DNA of 16,468 nucleotides from Streptomyces rubellomurinus (GTDB lineage Bacteria > Actinomycetota > Actinomycetes > Streptomycetales > Streptomycetaceae), in assembly GCF_000961885.1 (NCBI RefSeq), contig NZ_JZKH01000130.1:1-16468 (forward strand), read 5' to 3'. Position numbers and translations under genes: made by a program. The notes beneath the pieces are model-generated. The model made no database searches. It was not told where the DNA came from and saw nothing but the letters and a program-made list of their open reading frames with translations. Positions 1 through 6,761 of this stretch are shown here, in pieces; position 1 is the stretch's first letter, and the number at the start of each line of letters is the position of its first letter.

Positions 1-370
1 CGTGATCCCGGGCATCGGCGGCTCGCAGCGGCTGACCCGGGCGATCGGCAAGGCCAAGTCGATGGAACTGTGCCTGACCGGCCGGATGATGGGCGCCGAG
101 GAGGCCGAGCGGGCCGGACTGGTCTCCCGCATCGTCCCCGCCGACCAGCTGCTCGACGAGGCGCTGTCCACCGCCGAGACCATCGCCGCCATGTCCACCC
201 CGGCGGCGATCATGATGAAGGAGGCGGTCAACCGCGCCTTCGAGACGACGCTGTCCGAGGGCGTGCGCTTCGAGCGCCGGCTCTTCCACGCCGCCTTCGC
301 CACGGCGGACCAGAAGGAAGGCATGACGGCCTTCGCCGAGAAGCGCCCGCCGAAGTTCGAGAACCGCTGA
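1..370 (+). CDS. Enoyl-CoA hydratase/isomerase (crotonase) family, 3' part only
   Basis: This is the C-terminal part of a crotonase-fold protein, cut by the window start; the first complete codon is at 2. About 122 residues remain. The block [20 protein letters not shown] followed by [20 protein letters not shown] is the classic enoyl-CoA hydratase signature downstream of the second active-site glutamate. It is followed by the usual helical trimerisation tail, ending with the [12 protein letters not shown] type of terminus common in short-chain enoyl-CoA hydratases. The family hydrates trans-2-enoyl-CoA in fatty-acid or amino-acid degradation in the cytoplasm. Both catalytic glutamates lie before the visible part, so hydratase cannot be told from isomerase or another crotonase activity. 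The gene converges on the channel-like gene to its right, with a strong hairpin between the two stops. Confidence 0.93.
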   Translation, partial: VIPGIGGSQRLTRAIGKAKSMELCLTGRMMGAEEAERAGLVSRIVPADQLLDEALSTAETIAAMSTPAAIMMKEAVNRAFETTLSEGVRFERRLFHAAFATADQKEGMTAFAEKRPPKFENR

Positions 371-396
371 CGGACGACGGTCGGCGCATGACGGCG

Positions 397-451
397 AACA
401 GATAACAGCTGACAGATTTCAGATTTCATCATCTGAAATCTGTCAGCTGTT
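397..451. repeat. AT-richer hairpin built of 7-bp words; probable bidirectional terminator
   Basis: A perfect inverted repeat has 21-bp arms (404-424 and 431-451) and a 6-nt loop, TTCATC (425-430). The left side, including 397-403, reads as successive heptamers AACAGAT, AACAGCT, GACAGAT, TTCAGAT. The right side reads ATCTGAA, ATCTGTC, AGCTGTT. It sits between two convergent stop codons (370 and 457), so it is well placed to end transcription from both sides, although no T-tract follows. Its AT content is far above the surrounding DNA. A related element lies at 8919-8987. Confidence 0.8.
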
Positions 452-456
452 CGTCG

Positions 457-2397
457 TCAGCTGTCCGCCGTCTCCTCCTCGACCAGCGTCGTGTTGAGGC
501 GGGCGAGCCCGCTGCGGGTGGCGGCGACGACGATCCGGTCGCCCGGGGCGAGGCGCCGGGTGCGGTCGGGGAAGTTCCAGTCCAGCCGGGGGCTGCGGGC
601 GAACCCGACCGCGATGACCCGGACGCCGCCCGGGTCCTCCAGGTCGTGCCGGTTCAGGTCGATCAGGGGGCTGCCGTCCTCCACCGTCAGTTCGGCGATG
701 AGCAGCACGTGCCGGAACACCGACAACGTTCCGCGCACCTCACGCCCCATCAGGGCGGCGGCGAAGGCCGGCGCGGCCAGATAGGAGACCGAGCGGGAGG
801 CCGCATTGTCCAGCGTGGCGTAGAAGTGCCTGGCGAAGTCGTCGTCGAACAGCCGCACCACCACCCGGACGTCGGGGTTCCCGTGCCGGGCCTCCAGGGC
901 CGCCTCCACGTTGGTGGCGTCGTCGCCGCTGACCGCGACCAGCGCCCGGCTGTACCGGAGCCGGGCCCGGCGCAGTTGCTGCTCCAGCGGCCCGTCGCCC
1001 ATGACGACCGGGATCCCGAGCGCCCGGACGGCGCCGATGCCGCGCGCCTGCGGGTCGCGTTCCATGCAGACCACCGGCACGCCGAGCTGGTGCAGTTGGA
1101 CGGCGACGCGGGTGCCGACGTTGCCGAGGCCGACGACGATCACGTGGTCCCGGGTTCCGGCTCCGGGGTTGCGGGGCTGCCCGCGGCGTCCGGAGCCGAG
1201 CACCTCGACCGCGATGGCGGTGGCGACCGGGGCGAAGGTGATGCCGCAGACGGTGATGACCACCTGGGCGACCCGCTGCCAGATCCCGCCGGTGCCGGTG
1301 CCGTTGGCGATGTCGGCGAGCTGGTCGGGCTGGGCGGCGCCGGCCAGGTCGAGCAGCGAGATGTAGACCGTCCAGCCGAAGTCCCGGTTGAGGTACCAGA
1401 GCACGCCGAACGCCATGAGCACTGCGGCCAGGGCGGTGAGCAGCACCAGCCGCATCCGGGCGCTGGTGAAGAAGCGCATGGTGTCGAGCAGTCGCCAGCG
1501 CAGCCGCCGCGCCCAGCTGATCGGTTCGCGGGGTTCCATGGGCAGCGCCTGGAGGGCGGCGATCCCGCCCGGGTCGGCCGGGCCGCTCTCGTCCGCCGGG
1601 TCGTACTCGTTCGCCGGGCCGTGCTCAGCCGCCGGATCGTGCTCGTTCGCCGGGTCGTGCCGGCCCGGTGGGTCCTGGGGCGCGTCGGCCTGTTCCGGGA
1701 TCGTCCCGGACCGCTCCGGTGGGCGCCGCACGCCACCGGGTCGCACCGGGCCGTCGTCGCCGAACTCGCGGGCGAGCTTGACGAATTCGGCGAACTCCTG
1801 CTGCTCCGGCAAGAGGCGGATCCGGCTGAGGTCCTGGCGGTCGACGTGGTCGGCGACCACGCAGATCCGGTCGGGGGTGATGGCGTCGTCGAAGGCGACG
1901 TGCAGGAAGCGCCCGCCGACCTCGACGGAGTTGGGCCGTCCGAGCGCGGCGGCGGCGAAGGCCGGGGCGGCGGTGGCGGAGCCGGAGAGTGCGGCGCCGT
2001 TCTTGAGCAGCCGCTCGATGTGGTCGCCGAGGCGCTGGTTGAACATGCGGAACACGATCCGGATGTCCGGGTTGTGGCCCTGCGCGCTGAGTGCGGCGTG
2101 GATGTTGTCCTGGTCACTGCCCTCGACCAGGGCGAGGCCGCGGGCGGTGCCGATGGACACGGCGCGCAGGGCCTCGTCGGTGATGGTGGCGTACTCGACG
2201 ACGGCGGAGACGCCGGGTAGTTGCTCGATCTGGGGCGCGTGGTCCCGGGTGCGGTCGGCGACGAGGACGACGACCGGGACTTCGTAGTGTTCGACGAGTT
2301 CCAGTACCAGTCGGTGGGCGAGCGCGTTGCCGCCGCACACGATGTAGTGCTGGCTGATCGGTTCGACCGGCGGGGTCCCCCACCCTGCAGGAGTCAT
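457..2397 (-). CDS. Two-RCK (TrkA-N) domain ion channel protein, CASTOR/POLLUX-like
   Basis: This 646-aa membrane protein probably controls ion (K+ or other cation) flux. Domain order: a first RCK/TrkA-N Rossmann domain from about residue 15 (HYIVCGGNALAHRL, a GGNALA variant of the nucleotide-binding loop); a Pro/Asp-rich linker near 240-270 made of six-residue repeats such as DPANEH and DPAAEH; a first membrane helix near 314-333; a pore-like region (YISLLDLAGAAQPD); a second helix near 378-399; and a second RCK domain with the canonical loop HVIVVGLGNVGTRV near 418. The classic K+ filter TVGYG is absent, which fits CASTOR/POLLUX/DMI1-type channels rather than Kch. The reading frame stays open upstream to 3255, but that part overlaps the divergent DUF308 gene, so ATG at 2397 was chosen. 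No clear ribosome binding site precedes it; TACCAT (a TAnnnT -10-like box) 9 nt upstream would fit a leaderless mRNA. The ion and ligand are unknown. Confidence 0.85.
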   Translation of the reverse strand: MTPAGWGTPPVEPISQHYIVCGGNALAHRLVLELVEHYEVPVVVLVADRTRDHAPQIEQLPGVSAVVEYATITDEALRAVSIGTARGLALVEGSDQDNIHAALSAQGHNPDIRIVFRMFNQRLGDHIERLLKNGAALSGSATAAPAFAAAALGRPNSVEVGGRFLHVAFDDAITPDRICVVADHVDRQDLSRIRLLPEQQEFAEFVKLAREFGDDGPVRPGGVRRPPERSGTIPEQADAPQDPPGRHDPANEHDPAAEHGPANEYDPADESGPADPGGIAALQALPMEPREPISWARRLRWRLLDTMRFFTSARMRLVLLTALAAVLMAFGVLWYLNRDFGWTVYISLLDLAGAAQPDQLADIANGTGTGGIWQRVAQVVITVCGITFAPVATAIAVEVLGSGRRGQPRNPGAGTRDHVIVVGLGNVGTRVAVQLHQLGVPVVCMERDPQARGIGAVRALGIPVVMGDGPLEQQLRRARLRYSRALVAVSGDDATNVEAALEARHGNPDVRVVVRLFDDDFARHFYATLDNAASRSVSYLAAPAFAAALMGREVRGTLSVFRHVLLIAELTVEDGSPLIDLNRHDLEDPGGVRVIAVGFARSPRLDWNFPDRTRRLAPGDRIVVAATRSGLARLNTTLVEEETADS

Positions 2398-2412
2398 ACC
2401 ACCGGATGGTAT
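2396..2412 (-). promoter_or_regulatory. Inverted repeat overlapping the channel gene start codon
   Basis: ATACCA (2396-2401) and TGGTAT (2407-2412) form a perfect 6-bp inverted repeat with a 5-bp spacer. On the minus strand its last two bases are the first two of the ATG at 2397. It could be an operator. In a longer mRNA it could also form a small hairpin that hides the start codon. The same stretch holds the TACCAT -10-like box. Confidence 0.35.
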
Positions 2413-2562
2413 CGACCACGGGTGGATGGAACATGGCATTCCGGCAACCGGGCGCCCATCCACTGTGGCACGTGGGGCACCGGGCGTCTCCGAACCGGTG
2501 GCCCCCGAACGGCGGTGTCGGGCGCGCGGACCGGCGGCGGCGCGGTGAGGCTGGGGACCGTC

Positions 2563-2595
2563 CCCTGTCCGTTCCCTGTCCGTTCCCTGTTCGTC
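2563..2595 (+). repeat. 11-bp tandem repeat, three copies, upstream of the DUF308 gene
   Basis: The unit CCCTGTCCGTT occurs at 2563-2573 and 2574-2584, with a diverged third copy (CCCTGTTCGTC) at 2585-2595. The array lies in the 255-bp divergent promoter region between the channel gene and the DUF308 gene, about 60 bp before the GTG start at 2653. A spacing near one helical turn would place repeated sites on one face of the DNA, but no known regulator motif is recognised. Confidence 0.5.
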
Positions 2596-2652
2596 CGCCG
2601 TCCTCGCCCGCCGCGCGGGCCGGCCGGCCGCCAGTCCGAGGAGTGCGCCACC

Positions 2653-3252
2653 GTGGTTTCTCCGATCGTCACCCCCGAGGGTTCCCCGGTCCAGGGTCCG
2701 CTCGGACTGCTCGCCAAGGCGGCGTGGCAGATCCTGCTGGCCGCCGGGATCGCCTCGCTCGCCCTCGGGATCGTCGTCTTCGCCTGGCCGCGCGAGACCC
2801 TGCTGGTGGTGGGCGTGCTGTTCGGCCTCTACCTGCTGGTGATCGGCGTCGTGCAGCTGGCCGCCGCGTTCGGCACCCACGTCACCACCGCGCTGCGGGT
2901 GATGGCGTTCATCAGCGGCGCGATCTGCGTGCTGCTGGGCCTGCTGTGCTTCCGCAGTGCCGTGCAGTCGTTGCTGCTGCTGGGGTTGTGGATCGGGATC
3001 GGCTGGTTGTTCAGGGGGATCACGCAGCTCGCGGCGGCGGCGTCCGATCCGCTGATGCCGGCCCGGGGCTGGCAGGCGTTCGCAGGCGTGGCCAACACGC
3101 TGGCCGGGGTGCTGCTGATGGTGTGGCCGGTCGGTTCGATCGCCGCGTTGACGGTGTTGGCGGGCTGCTGGCTGGTGATCCTCGGGGTGATCGAGGTCGC
3201 GACGGCGATCCAGGTGCGGGGGCGGGCCAAGCGGATCCCGTCCGGGATGTGA
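2653..3252 (+). CDS. HdeD/DUF308 family integral membrane protein
   Basis: This 199-aa membrane protein has six hydrophobic helices, near residues 25-45, 49-71, 83-99, 105-126, 142-160 and 165-186. They are arranged as three similar helix pairs, as in the HdeD/DUF308 family. Recognisable family pieces are GIASLALGIVVFAWP, LFGLYLLVIGVVQLAAAF and GCWLVILGVIEVATAIQVR. E. coli HdeD is linked to acid resistance at high cell density; the role of actinobacterial members is not established. GTG at 2653 was chosen because GAGGAG lies at 2638-2643 with a 9-nt spacer and because the hydrophobic core begins about 20 residues later. The gene is divergent from the channel gene and converges on the DUF6461 gene. 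Confidence 0.88.
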   Translation: MVSPIVTPEGSPVQGPLGLLAKAAWQILLAAGIASLALGIVVFAWPRETLLVVGVLFGLYLLVIGVVQLAAAFGTHVTTALRVMAFISGAICVLLGLLCFRSAVQSLLLLGLWIGIGWLFRGITQLAAAASDPLMPARGWQAFAGVANTLAGVLLMVWPVGSIAALTVLAGCWLVILGVIEVATAIQVRGRAKRIPSGM

Positions 3253-3332
3253 CACGGCGAGGGCCCCGAGGTCGGGCGCGGCCCGGCCGGGCGCACTGCG
3301 GCCGGGCGCAGCGGGGTCGGACCGTCAGCGGG

Positions 3333-3393
3333 CCCGGGCGGGGCGTCAGCTCTGGGCCAGGCCTCAGCCCCGGGCGGGGCGTCAGCTCTGGGC
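3333..3393 (-). repeat. 25-bp direct repeat that copies the 3' end of the DUF6461 gene
   Basis: The same 25 bp occur at 3333-3357 and 3369-3393, offset by 36 bp. The second copy contains the last codons and TGA stop of the DUF6461 gene (stop at 3382-3384). The first copy lies in the noncoding stretch just past the stop. This looks like a recent local duplication of the gene's tail. Confidence 0.7.
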
Positions 3394-4086
3394 GGACGGG
3401 CTGACGGGCCTCGGCGCGTAGCCGAGCAGGAAGGTCGCGGCCTCCAGCCGTTCCGGGCTGAGCCGGACGTCGGTCAGCCGCTCGGCGAGGGCGAACGCGG
3501 CCTCGGTGCAGAGCTCGTGGTCCTCGGTGTCGAGGTGGAAGCCGCAGTGGGTCATCAGCTCGGGGATGCCGGGGGCGTCGGCGTCCGAGCCGTGGCGGTC
3601 GTCGGGGAACAGCGGCTCGAAGTGCAGTCGGCAGGAGCCGTGCTCCCACCAGTCGAAGGTGTCGGCTGCGTTGACGTTCCGGTAGTGCGAGACCAGCCGG
3701 GTGCCCTCGGCGAGCCGCGGTATGACCTCCCACAGGGTGCCGAGGTAACCGTACGGCTCCACGGCGATCGCCCAGCCGTCGAGTTCGGTGACGGCGACGA
3801 AGATCCGGTCCTCGGTCGGGTCGGACTGCGCCGCGGCCTCCCCGGGCCCCTCGCCGTCCTCGTCCTCGTCCTCGTCCTCGTAGTCGTCCTCGTCCTCCCC
3901 CTCCTCGTACGCGTCCCAGGCGGCGAGGACCGCGTCCAGGCCGACGACGCTGCCGGCGGGCAGCGCGTCGTAGCGGCGCAGCAGTTCCTCGGCGTCCAGC
4001 CCCTGGACCTGGGCGAGGCAGTAGGCCTCGCCCAGGATGGGGTAGCGCTGGGCGGTCCACGTGTAGTCGGCGGCGTGTGCGGTCAT
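3382..4086 (-). CDS. DUF6461 domain-containing protein
   Basis: This 234-aa soluble protein of unknown function is probably cytoplasmic, with no signal peptide or membrane helix. The opening (ADYTW.., then LGEAYCLAQVQGLDAEELLRR) and the later LDGWAIAVEPYGYLG block match the actinobacterial DUF6461 family. Between them, residues 61-84 form an unusually acidic tract of Asp and Glu, encoded by a GTCCTC-like simple repeat on the plus strand (about 3859-3905) that can change length easily. ATG at 4086 was preferred because family members usually start just before the xxYxW segment. GTG at 4110 in the same frame is an alternative that would add eight residues. Neither has a convincing ribosome binding site. 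It lies 88 bp downstream of the CoA-transferase gene on the same strand. Confidence 0.82.
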   Translation of the reverse strand: MTAHAADYTWTAQRYPILGEAYCLAQVQGLDAEELLRRYDALPAGSVVGLDAVLAAWDAYEEGEDEDDYEDEDEDEDGEGPGEAAAQSDPTEDRIFVAVTELDGWAIAVEPYGYLGTLWEVIPRLAEGTRLVSHYRNVNAADTFDWWEHGSCRLHFEPLFPDDRHGSDADAPGIPELMTHCGFHLDTEDHELCTEAAFALAERLTDVRLSPERLEAATFLLGYAPRPVSPSAQS

Positions 4087-4136
4087 GGCGGTGATGCTGC
4101 CAGACGCCACTGACAGACCGTCCGCGCGGGGGCCGG

Positions 4137-4192
4137 TCAGAGCCGGACGAGCCCGTCAGAGCCAAACCGGCCGGTCAGAGCCAAACCGGCCG
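4137..4192 (-). repeat. Tandem 19-bp repeat spanning the CoA-transferase stop codon
   Basis: A 19-bp unit beginning GTCAGAGCC is perfectly repeated at 4155-4173 and 4174-4192. A shorter copy of the same 9-bp core lies at 4137-4145. The right-hand copy holds the last codons (RPVWL) and TGA stop (4175-4177) of the CoA-transferase gene. The other copies extend past the stop and carry further in-phase-like TGA words. Confidence 0.7.
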
Positions 4193-5671
4193 GTCCGTGC
4201 CCCAACGGCCGGGCGGGCGGGTCCAGTCGGTGGGCGCGCCGTCGTAGCCGATCGGGGGGAGGGCGTGGCGCAGTTTCCCGTACGCGGAGTCGGTGACGGT
4301 GAGGTACGGCGCCGGGTCGTACGGCTCGGTGCCCTGCTCGGAGGATTCGGCGGGCGGTTCGGGGGCGATGCCGTGCAGCAGCCAGGAGGCGGTGCCGGCG
4401 AAGGAGTAGCGCAGGTGGCGGCCGCCGGGGCGGCCGGTGCGCTGGTCGGTGAGGGCGCGCAGGATTCCGGCGGCGGCGAGGTAGCCGGTGCCGTGGTCGA
4501 GGGCCTGGGCGGGCAGGGCGCCGGGGCGGCCGTCCGGTCCGGCCTCGTGGGCGGCGATGCCGACGCCGGCCTGGACGAGGCTGTCGAAGCCGCGTCGCCC
4601 GGCCCAGGGGCCGGTCCAGCCCCAGGCGCAGATCTGGGCGAGGACGAGGTCGGGGCGGCGGGCGAACAGCGCCTCGGGGGCCAGTCCGTAGGCGTCGAGG
4701 GTGCCGGGGCGGTAGGCGTTGACGACGACGTCGGCGGTGGCGAGCAGGTCGTCGAAGGCGGCGCGGTCGGCCGGGTCGGCGAGGTCGAGGCGGGTGGAGC
4801 GCTTGCCGAAGCCGGTGTCGGTGTGGGCGTCCTCGGCCTCGGGCAGGCGGGGCGAGTCGATCCGCAGGACGTCGGCGCCGAGCAGGGCGAGGGTGCGGGT
4901 GGCGACCGGTCCGGCGATGACCCGGGTGAGGTCGAGGACGCGGATGCCCGCGGCGGGCCGGTCCACCGGGGCCGGTCCGAGCGGCCGGGCGGCCGCGGTG
5001 CCGGGTACGGGCAGGCTCTCCGCCAGGGGGTGCGTGGCGTCGCTCACGGGCGCGACCGCGACGGCGAGCGCCCCGGCGGCGTACGCGCGCTCCTGGACGT
5101 CCTCGGCCCGCAGTCCGCTCAGCGTCTCGGCGAGCTGTTCCGGGCCGGCGTCCGCGGGCAGGCCGAGGACGGCGAGGAGGCGGTCGCGGTGGTGCGGGTA
5201 GTTGGCGTGGGTGCGGACCCAGCCGTCCGAGGTGCGCCAGAAGCCGGAGAGCGGGGCGAAGCCGACCGGGGTGCGGCCGTCTACGGTCAGGTGGCGTTCG
5301 CTGACGAAGGAGGTGCCGACCGCGCCCTGGTCGACCCGGACGGCGGGGACGGGCCCGCCGGTGCGGTGGGCGGCGAGTTCGGCGGCGGCGAGCGAGCAGG
5401 CGGCGACGGTGGCCCGGGCGAGGCGGCGTACGGGCAGGCCGGAGGGCAGGACGTCGTCCGGGCCGTGGAAGCCGACGCGGTCCAGCAGCTCCGGCGCGCC
5501 GCCGAGGGCCGCCCAGGCGTCGGCGGTGGGGCGGTCGACGCGGGCGGTGGTGGGACCGGTGGCGGTGGCGGTGCCGGAGCCGGTGTCGGCGGCTGGGGCT
5601 GGGGCGTCGGTGGGCGGCTGGTCGGTGGGGCGGCCCCCTGCGGGCGACGGTTGCTCAGTCATGTCCGGCAT
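4175..5671 (-). CDS. Family III (CaiB/BaiF) CoA-transferase-like protein
   Basis: This cytoplasmic protein of about 498 aa would move CoA between carboxylic acids; the substrate cannot be told. After a Pro/Thr/Ala-rich start (residues 1-45), residues 50-170 resemble a degenerate copy of the fold (ACSLAAAELAAHRTGG, then PLSGFWRTSDGWVRTH). The canonical family N-terminus appears only at 242 (GIRVLDLTRVIAGPVATRTL), followed by VVVNAYRPG (316-323). LDHGTGYLAAAGILRALTDQ (391-410) has Asp392 in the position of the family's catalytic aspartate. Single-domain members are usually near 400 aa, so this is an enlarged form with a partial domain in front. ATG at 5671 has GGGAG 4 nt upstream; ATG at 5662 is possible. 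The gene is divergent from the metallo-beta-lactamase gene, with 278 bp between. Confidence 0.85.
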   Translation of the reverse strand: MPDMTEQPSPAGGRPTDQPPTDAPAPAADTGSGTATATGPTTARVDRPTADAWAALGGAPELLDRVGFHGPDDVLPSGLPVRRLARATVAACSLAAAELAAHRTGGPVPAVRVDQGAVGTSFVSERHLTVDGRTPVGFAPLSGFWRTSDGWVRTHANYPHHRDRLLAVLGLPADAGPEQLAETLSGLRAEDVQERAYAAGALAVAVAPVSDATHPLAESLPVPGTAAARPLGPAPVDRPAAGIRVLDLTRVIAGPVATRTLALLGADVLRIDSPRLPEAEDAHTDTGFGKRSTRLDLADPADRAAFDDLLATADVVVNAYRPGTLDAYGLAPEALFARRPDLVLAQICAWGWTGPWAGRRGFDSLVQAGVGIAAHEAGPDGRPGALPAQALDHGTGYLAAAGILRALTDQRTGRPGGRHLRYSFAGTASWLLHGIAPEPPAESSEQGTEPYDPAPYLTVTDSAYGKLRHALPPIGYDGAPTDWTRPPGRWGTDRPVWL

Positions 5672-5844
5672 TGTGCTCCCGGGTTCGGCCGCTCGCAGTG
5701 ACGCCCGCCACCTGCGCGGCTCGGCGCCTGACGGGGGACCAGCTGAAGCCCTGCCGGGGACTTCCGGCGGGCGGGTAGGGTGCGGATGAGGGCCCCGGCC
5801 GGGCCCTCGGCCGCGGGGAGCGGGCGCCACCCGGGCTTGCGCGG

Positions 5845-5925
5845 CCGTACGGGCCGTACACGCCGTGCGGGCCGTACGGGTTTCACGGGCCGTACGGGCT
5901 GCGCGGGCCGTACGGGTTTCACGGA
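5845..5925 (+). repeat. 9-bp tandem array with CCGTACGG palindromes, upstream of the MBL gene
   Basis: Nine consecutive 9-bp units fill 5845-5925. Four are exactly CCGTACGGG (starting 5845, 5872, 5890, 5908) and the rest are variants (CCGTACACG, CCGTGCGGG, TTTCACGGG, CTGCGCGGG, TTTCACGGA). CCGTACGG is self-complementary, so the region carries regularly spaced palindromes on roughly one DNA face. The array ends 24 bp before the ATG at 5950, inside the promoter or leader of the MBL gene. The rest of the 278-bp divergent region shows nothing recognisable. Confidence 0.65.
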
Positions 5926-5949
5926 CAGTTTGAACAGGGGGGACCGACC

Positions 5950-6645
5950 ATGTACCCGATCCGCCGACTCGACCTGGGCTTCTTCGTCCGGCCGGCCTCC
6001 GAAACGGGCGGGACGGAGCCGCGGGTGGAGCCCGTCCTGGCGTACCTGGTGCAGCGGCCGGAGGGCCTGCTGCTGTTCGACACCGGGATCGGTGCGGGCG
6101 AGCCGGAGACCGAGGCGCACTACCGTCCGGTCCGCCGGCCGCTGCCGGAGGCGCTGGCGGCGGTCGGGGTGTCGGTGGCCGACATCGACCTGGTGGTCAA
6201 CTGCCACCTGCACTTCGACCACTGCGGCGGCAACCCGCTGCTGGCCGGGGTGCCGGTGGTGGTGCAGGCCACCGAGCTGGCCGCGGCGCGGGCCGGCGGC
6301 CACACCATCGACGCGCTGGTCGACTTCCCCGCCGCCGACTACCGGGTACTCGACGGGGAGGCCGAGGTGTGGCCGGGGGTGTGGGTGCTGCCGACTCCCG
6401 GTCACACGGAAGGGCACCAGTCGCTGCTGGTGGAGCGCCCCGGCGGGCGCTCGGCCCTGCTGGCCGGGCAGGCGTACGACTCCGCGTCCGAGTACGGCCG
6501 GGCGGCGCTGGCCCGGCGGGCGGCGCTCGACGGTGTGGCGCCGCCGCTGCCGAGCTACCCGGCTTGGCTGGACCGGGTCGAGCGGTTCGCGCCGCACCGG
6601 GTGCTGTTCGCGCACGACCTGGCGCTGTGGGAGCGTCTCGGGTAG
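5950..6645 (+). CDS. Metallo-beta-lactamase-fold hydrolase, N-acyl-homoserine lactonase type
   Basis: This 231-aa cytoplasmic hydrolase shows the metal-binding motif HLHFDH at residues 86-91, followed by CGGN, then TPGHTEGHQSLLV with His152 and a C-terminal AHDL with His222. This pattern and length fit the AiiA/AttM-like lactonase branch, which opens lactone rings at a dinuclear metal site. The aspartate that normally bridges the two metals after the LLAG segment is replaced by Gln174 (LLAGQAYD); Asp177 is nearby. The natural substrate is unknown: actinomycetes use gamma-butyrolactone signals, but the sequence does not show that this enzyme acts on them. ATG at 5950 has a purine-rich AGGGGGG about 8 nt upstream. 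A tandem palindrome array lies just before it. Confidence 0.88.
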   Translation: MYPIRRLDLGFFVRPASETGGTEPRVEPVLAYLVQRPEGLLLFDTGIGAGEPETEAHYRPVRRPLPEALAAVGVSVADIDLVVNCHLHFDHCGGNPLLAGVPVVVQATELAAARAGGHTIDALVDFPAADYRVLDGEAEVWPGVWVLPTPGHTEGHQSLLVERPGGRSALLAGQAYDSASEYGRAALARRAALDGVAPPLPSYPAWLDRVERFAPHRVLFAHDLALWERLG

Positions 6646-6732
6646 CGGCGGGGGGCGCGGACAGGAGCGGACGGGCCGGGCACGGGCCGGGCATGGTCTC
6701 ACGAGGGGGAACCGGTCTTCACCGCAGGGTGC

Positions 6733-6742
6733 GGTCCGGACC
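6733..6742. promoter_or_regulatory. 10-bp palindrome upstream of the Met/His-rich membrane protein gene
   Basis: GGTCCGGACC is a perfect palindrome 19 bp before the ATG at 6762. It is placed where a repressor could block transcription start or where the mRNA leader begins. In DNA this GC-rich, short palindromes arise often by chance, so this is only a candidate. Confidence 0.2.
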
Positions 6743-6761
6743 GGGCGGGGCGGATGCGACG

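Noticed and set aside
2398..3255. In-frame upstream extension of the channel gene to a 932-aa protein
   Set aside because: The extra part is antisense to the well-supported DUF308 gene and is Arg/Pro/Gln-rich low-complexity sequence; the conserved RCK domain starts just after ATG 2397.
5845..5925. Collagen-like Gly-rich coding repeat or CRISPR array
   Set aside because: Frames through it lack a supported start or flanking domain, and the 9-bp units have no spacers, so it is a simple tandem array.
6369..6761. Longer start for the Met/His-rich membrane protein inside the MBL gene
   Set aside because: That stretch overlaps the MBL coding region out of frame and is Gly/Ala/Arg-rich; ATG 6762 precedes the first membrane helix directly.
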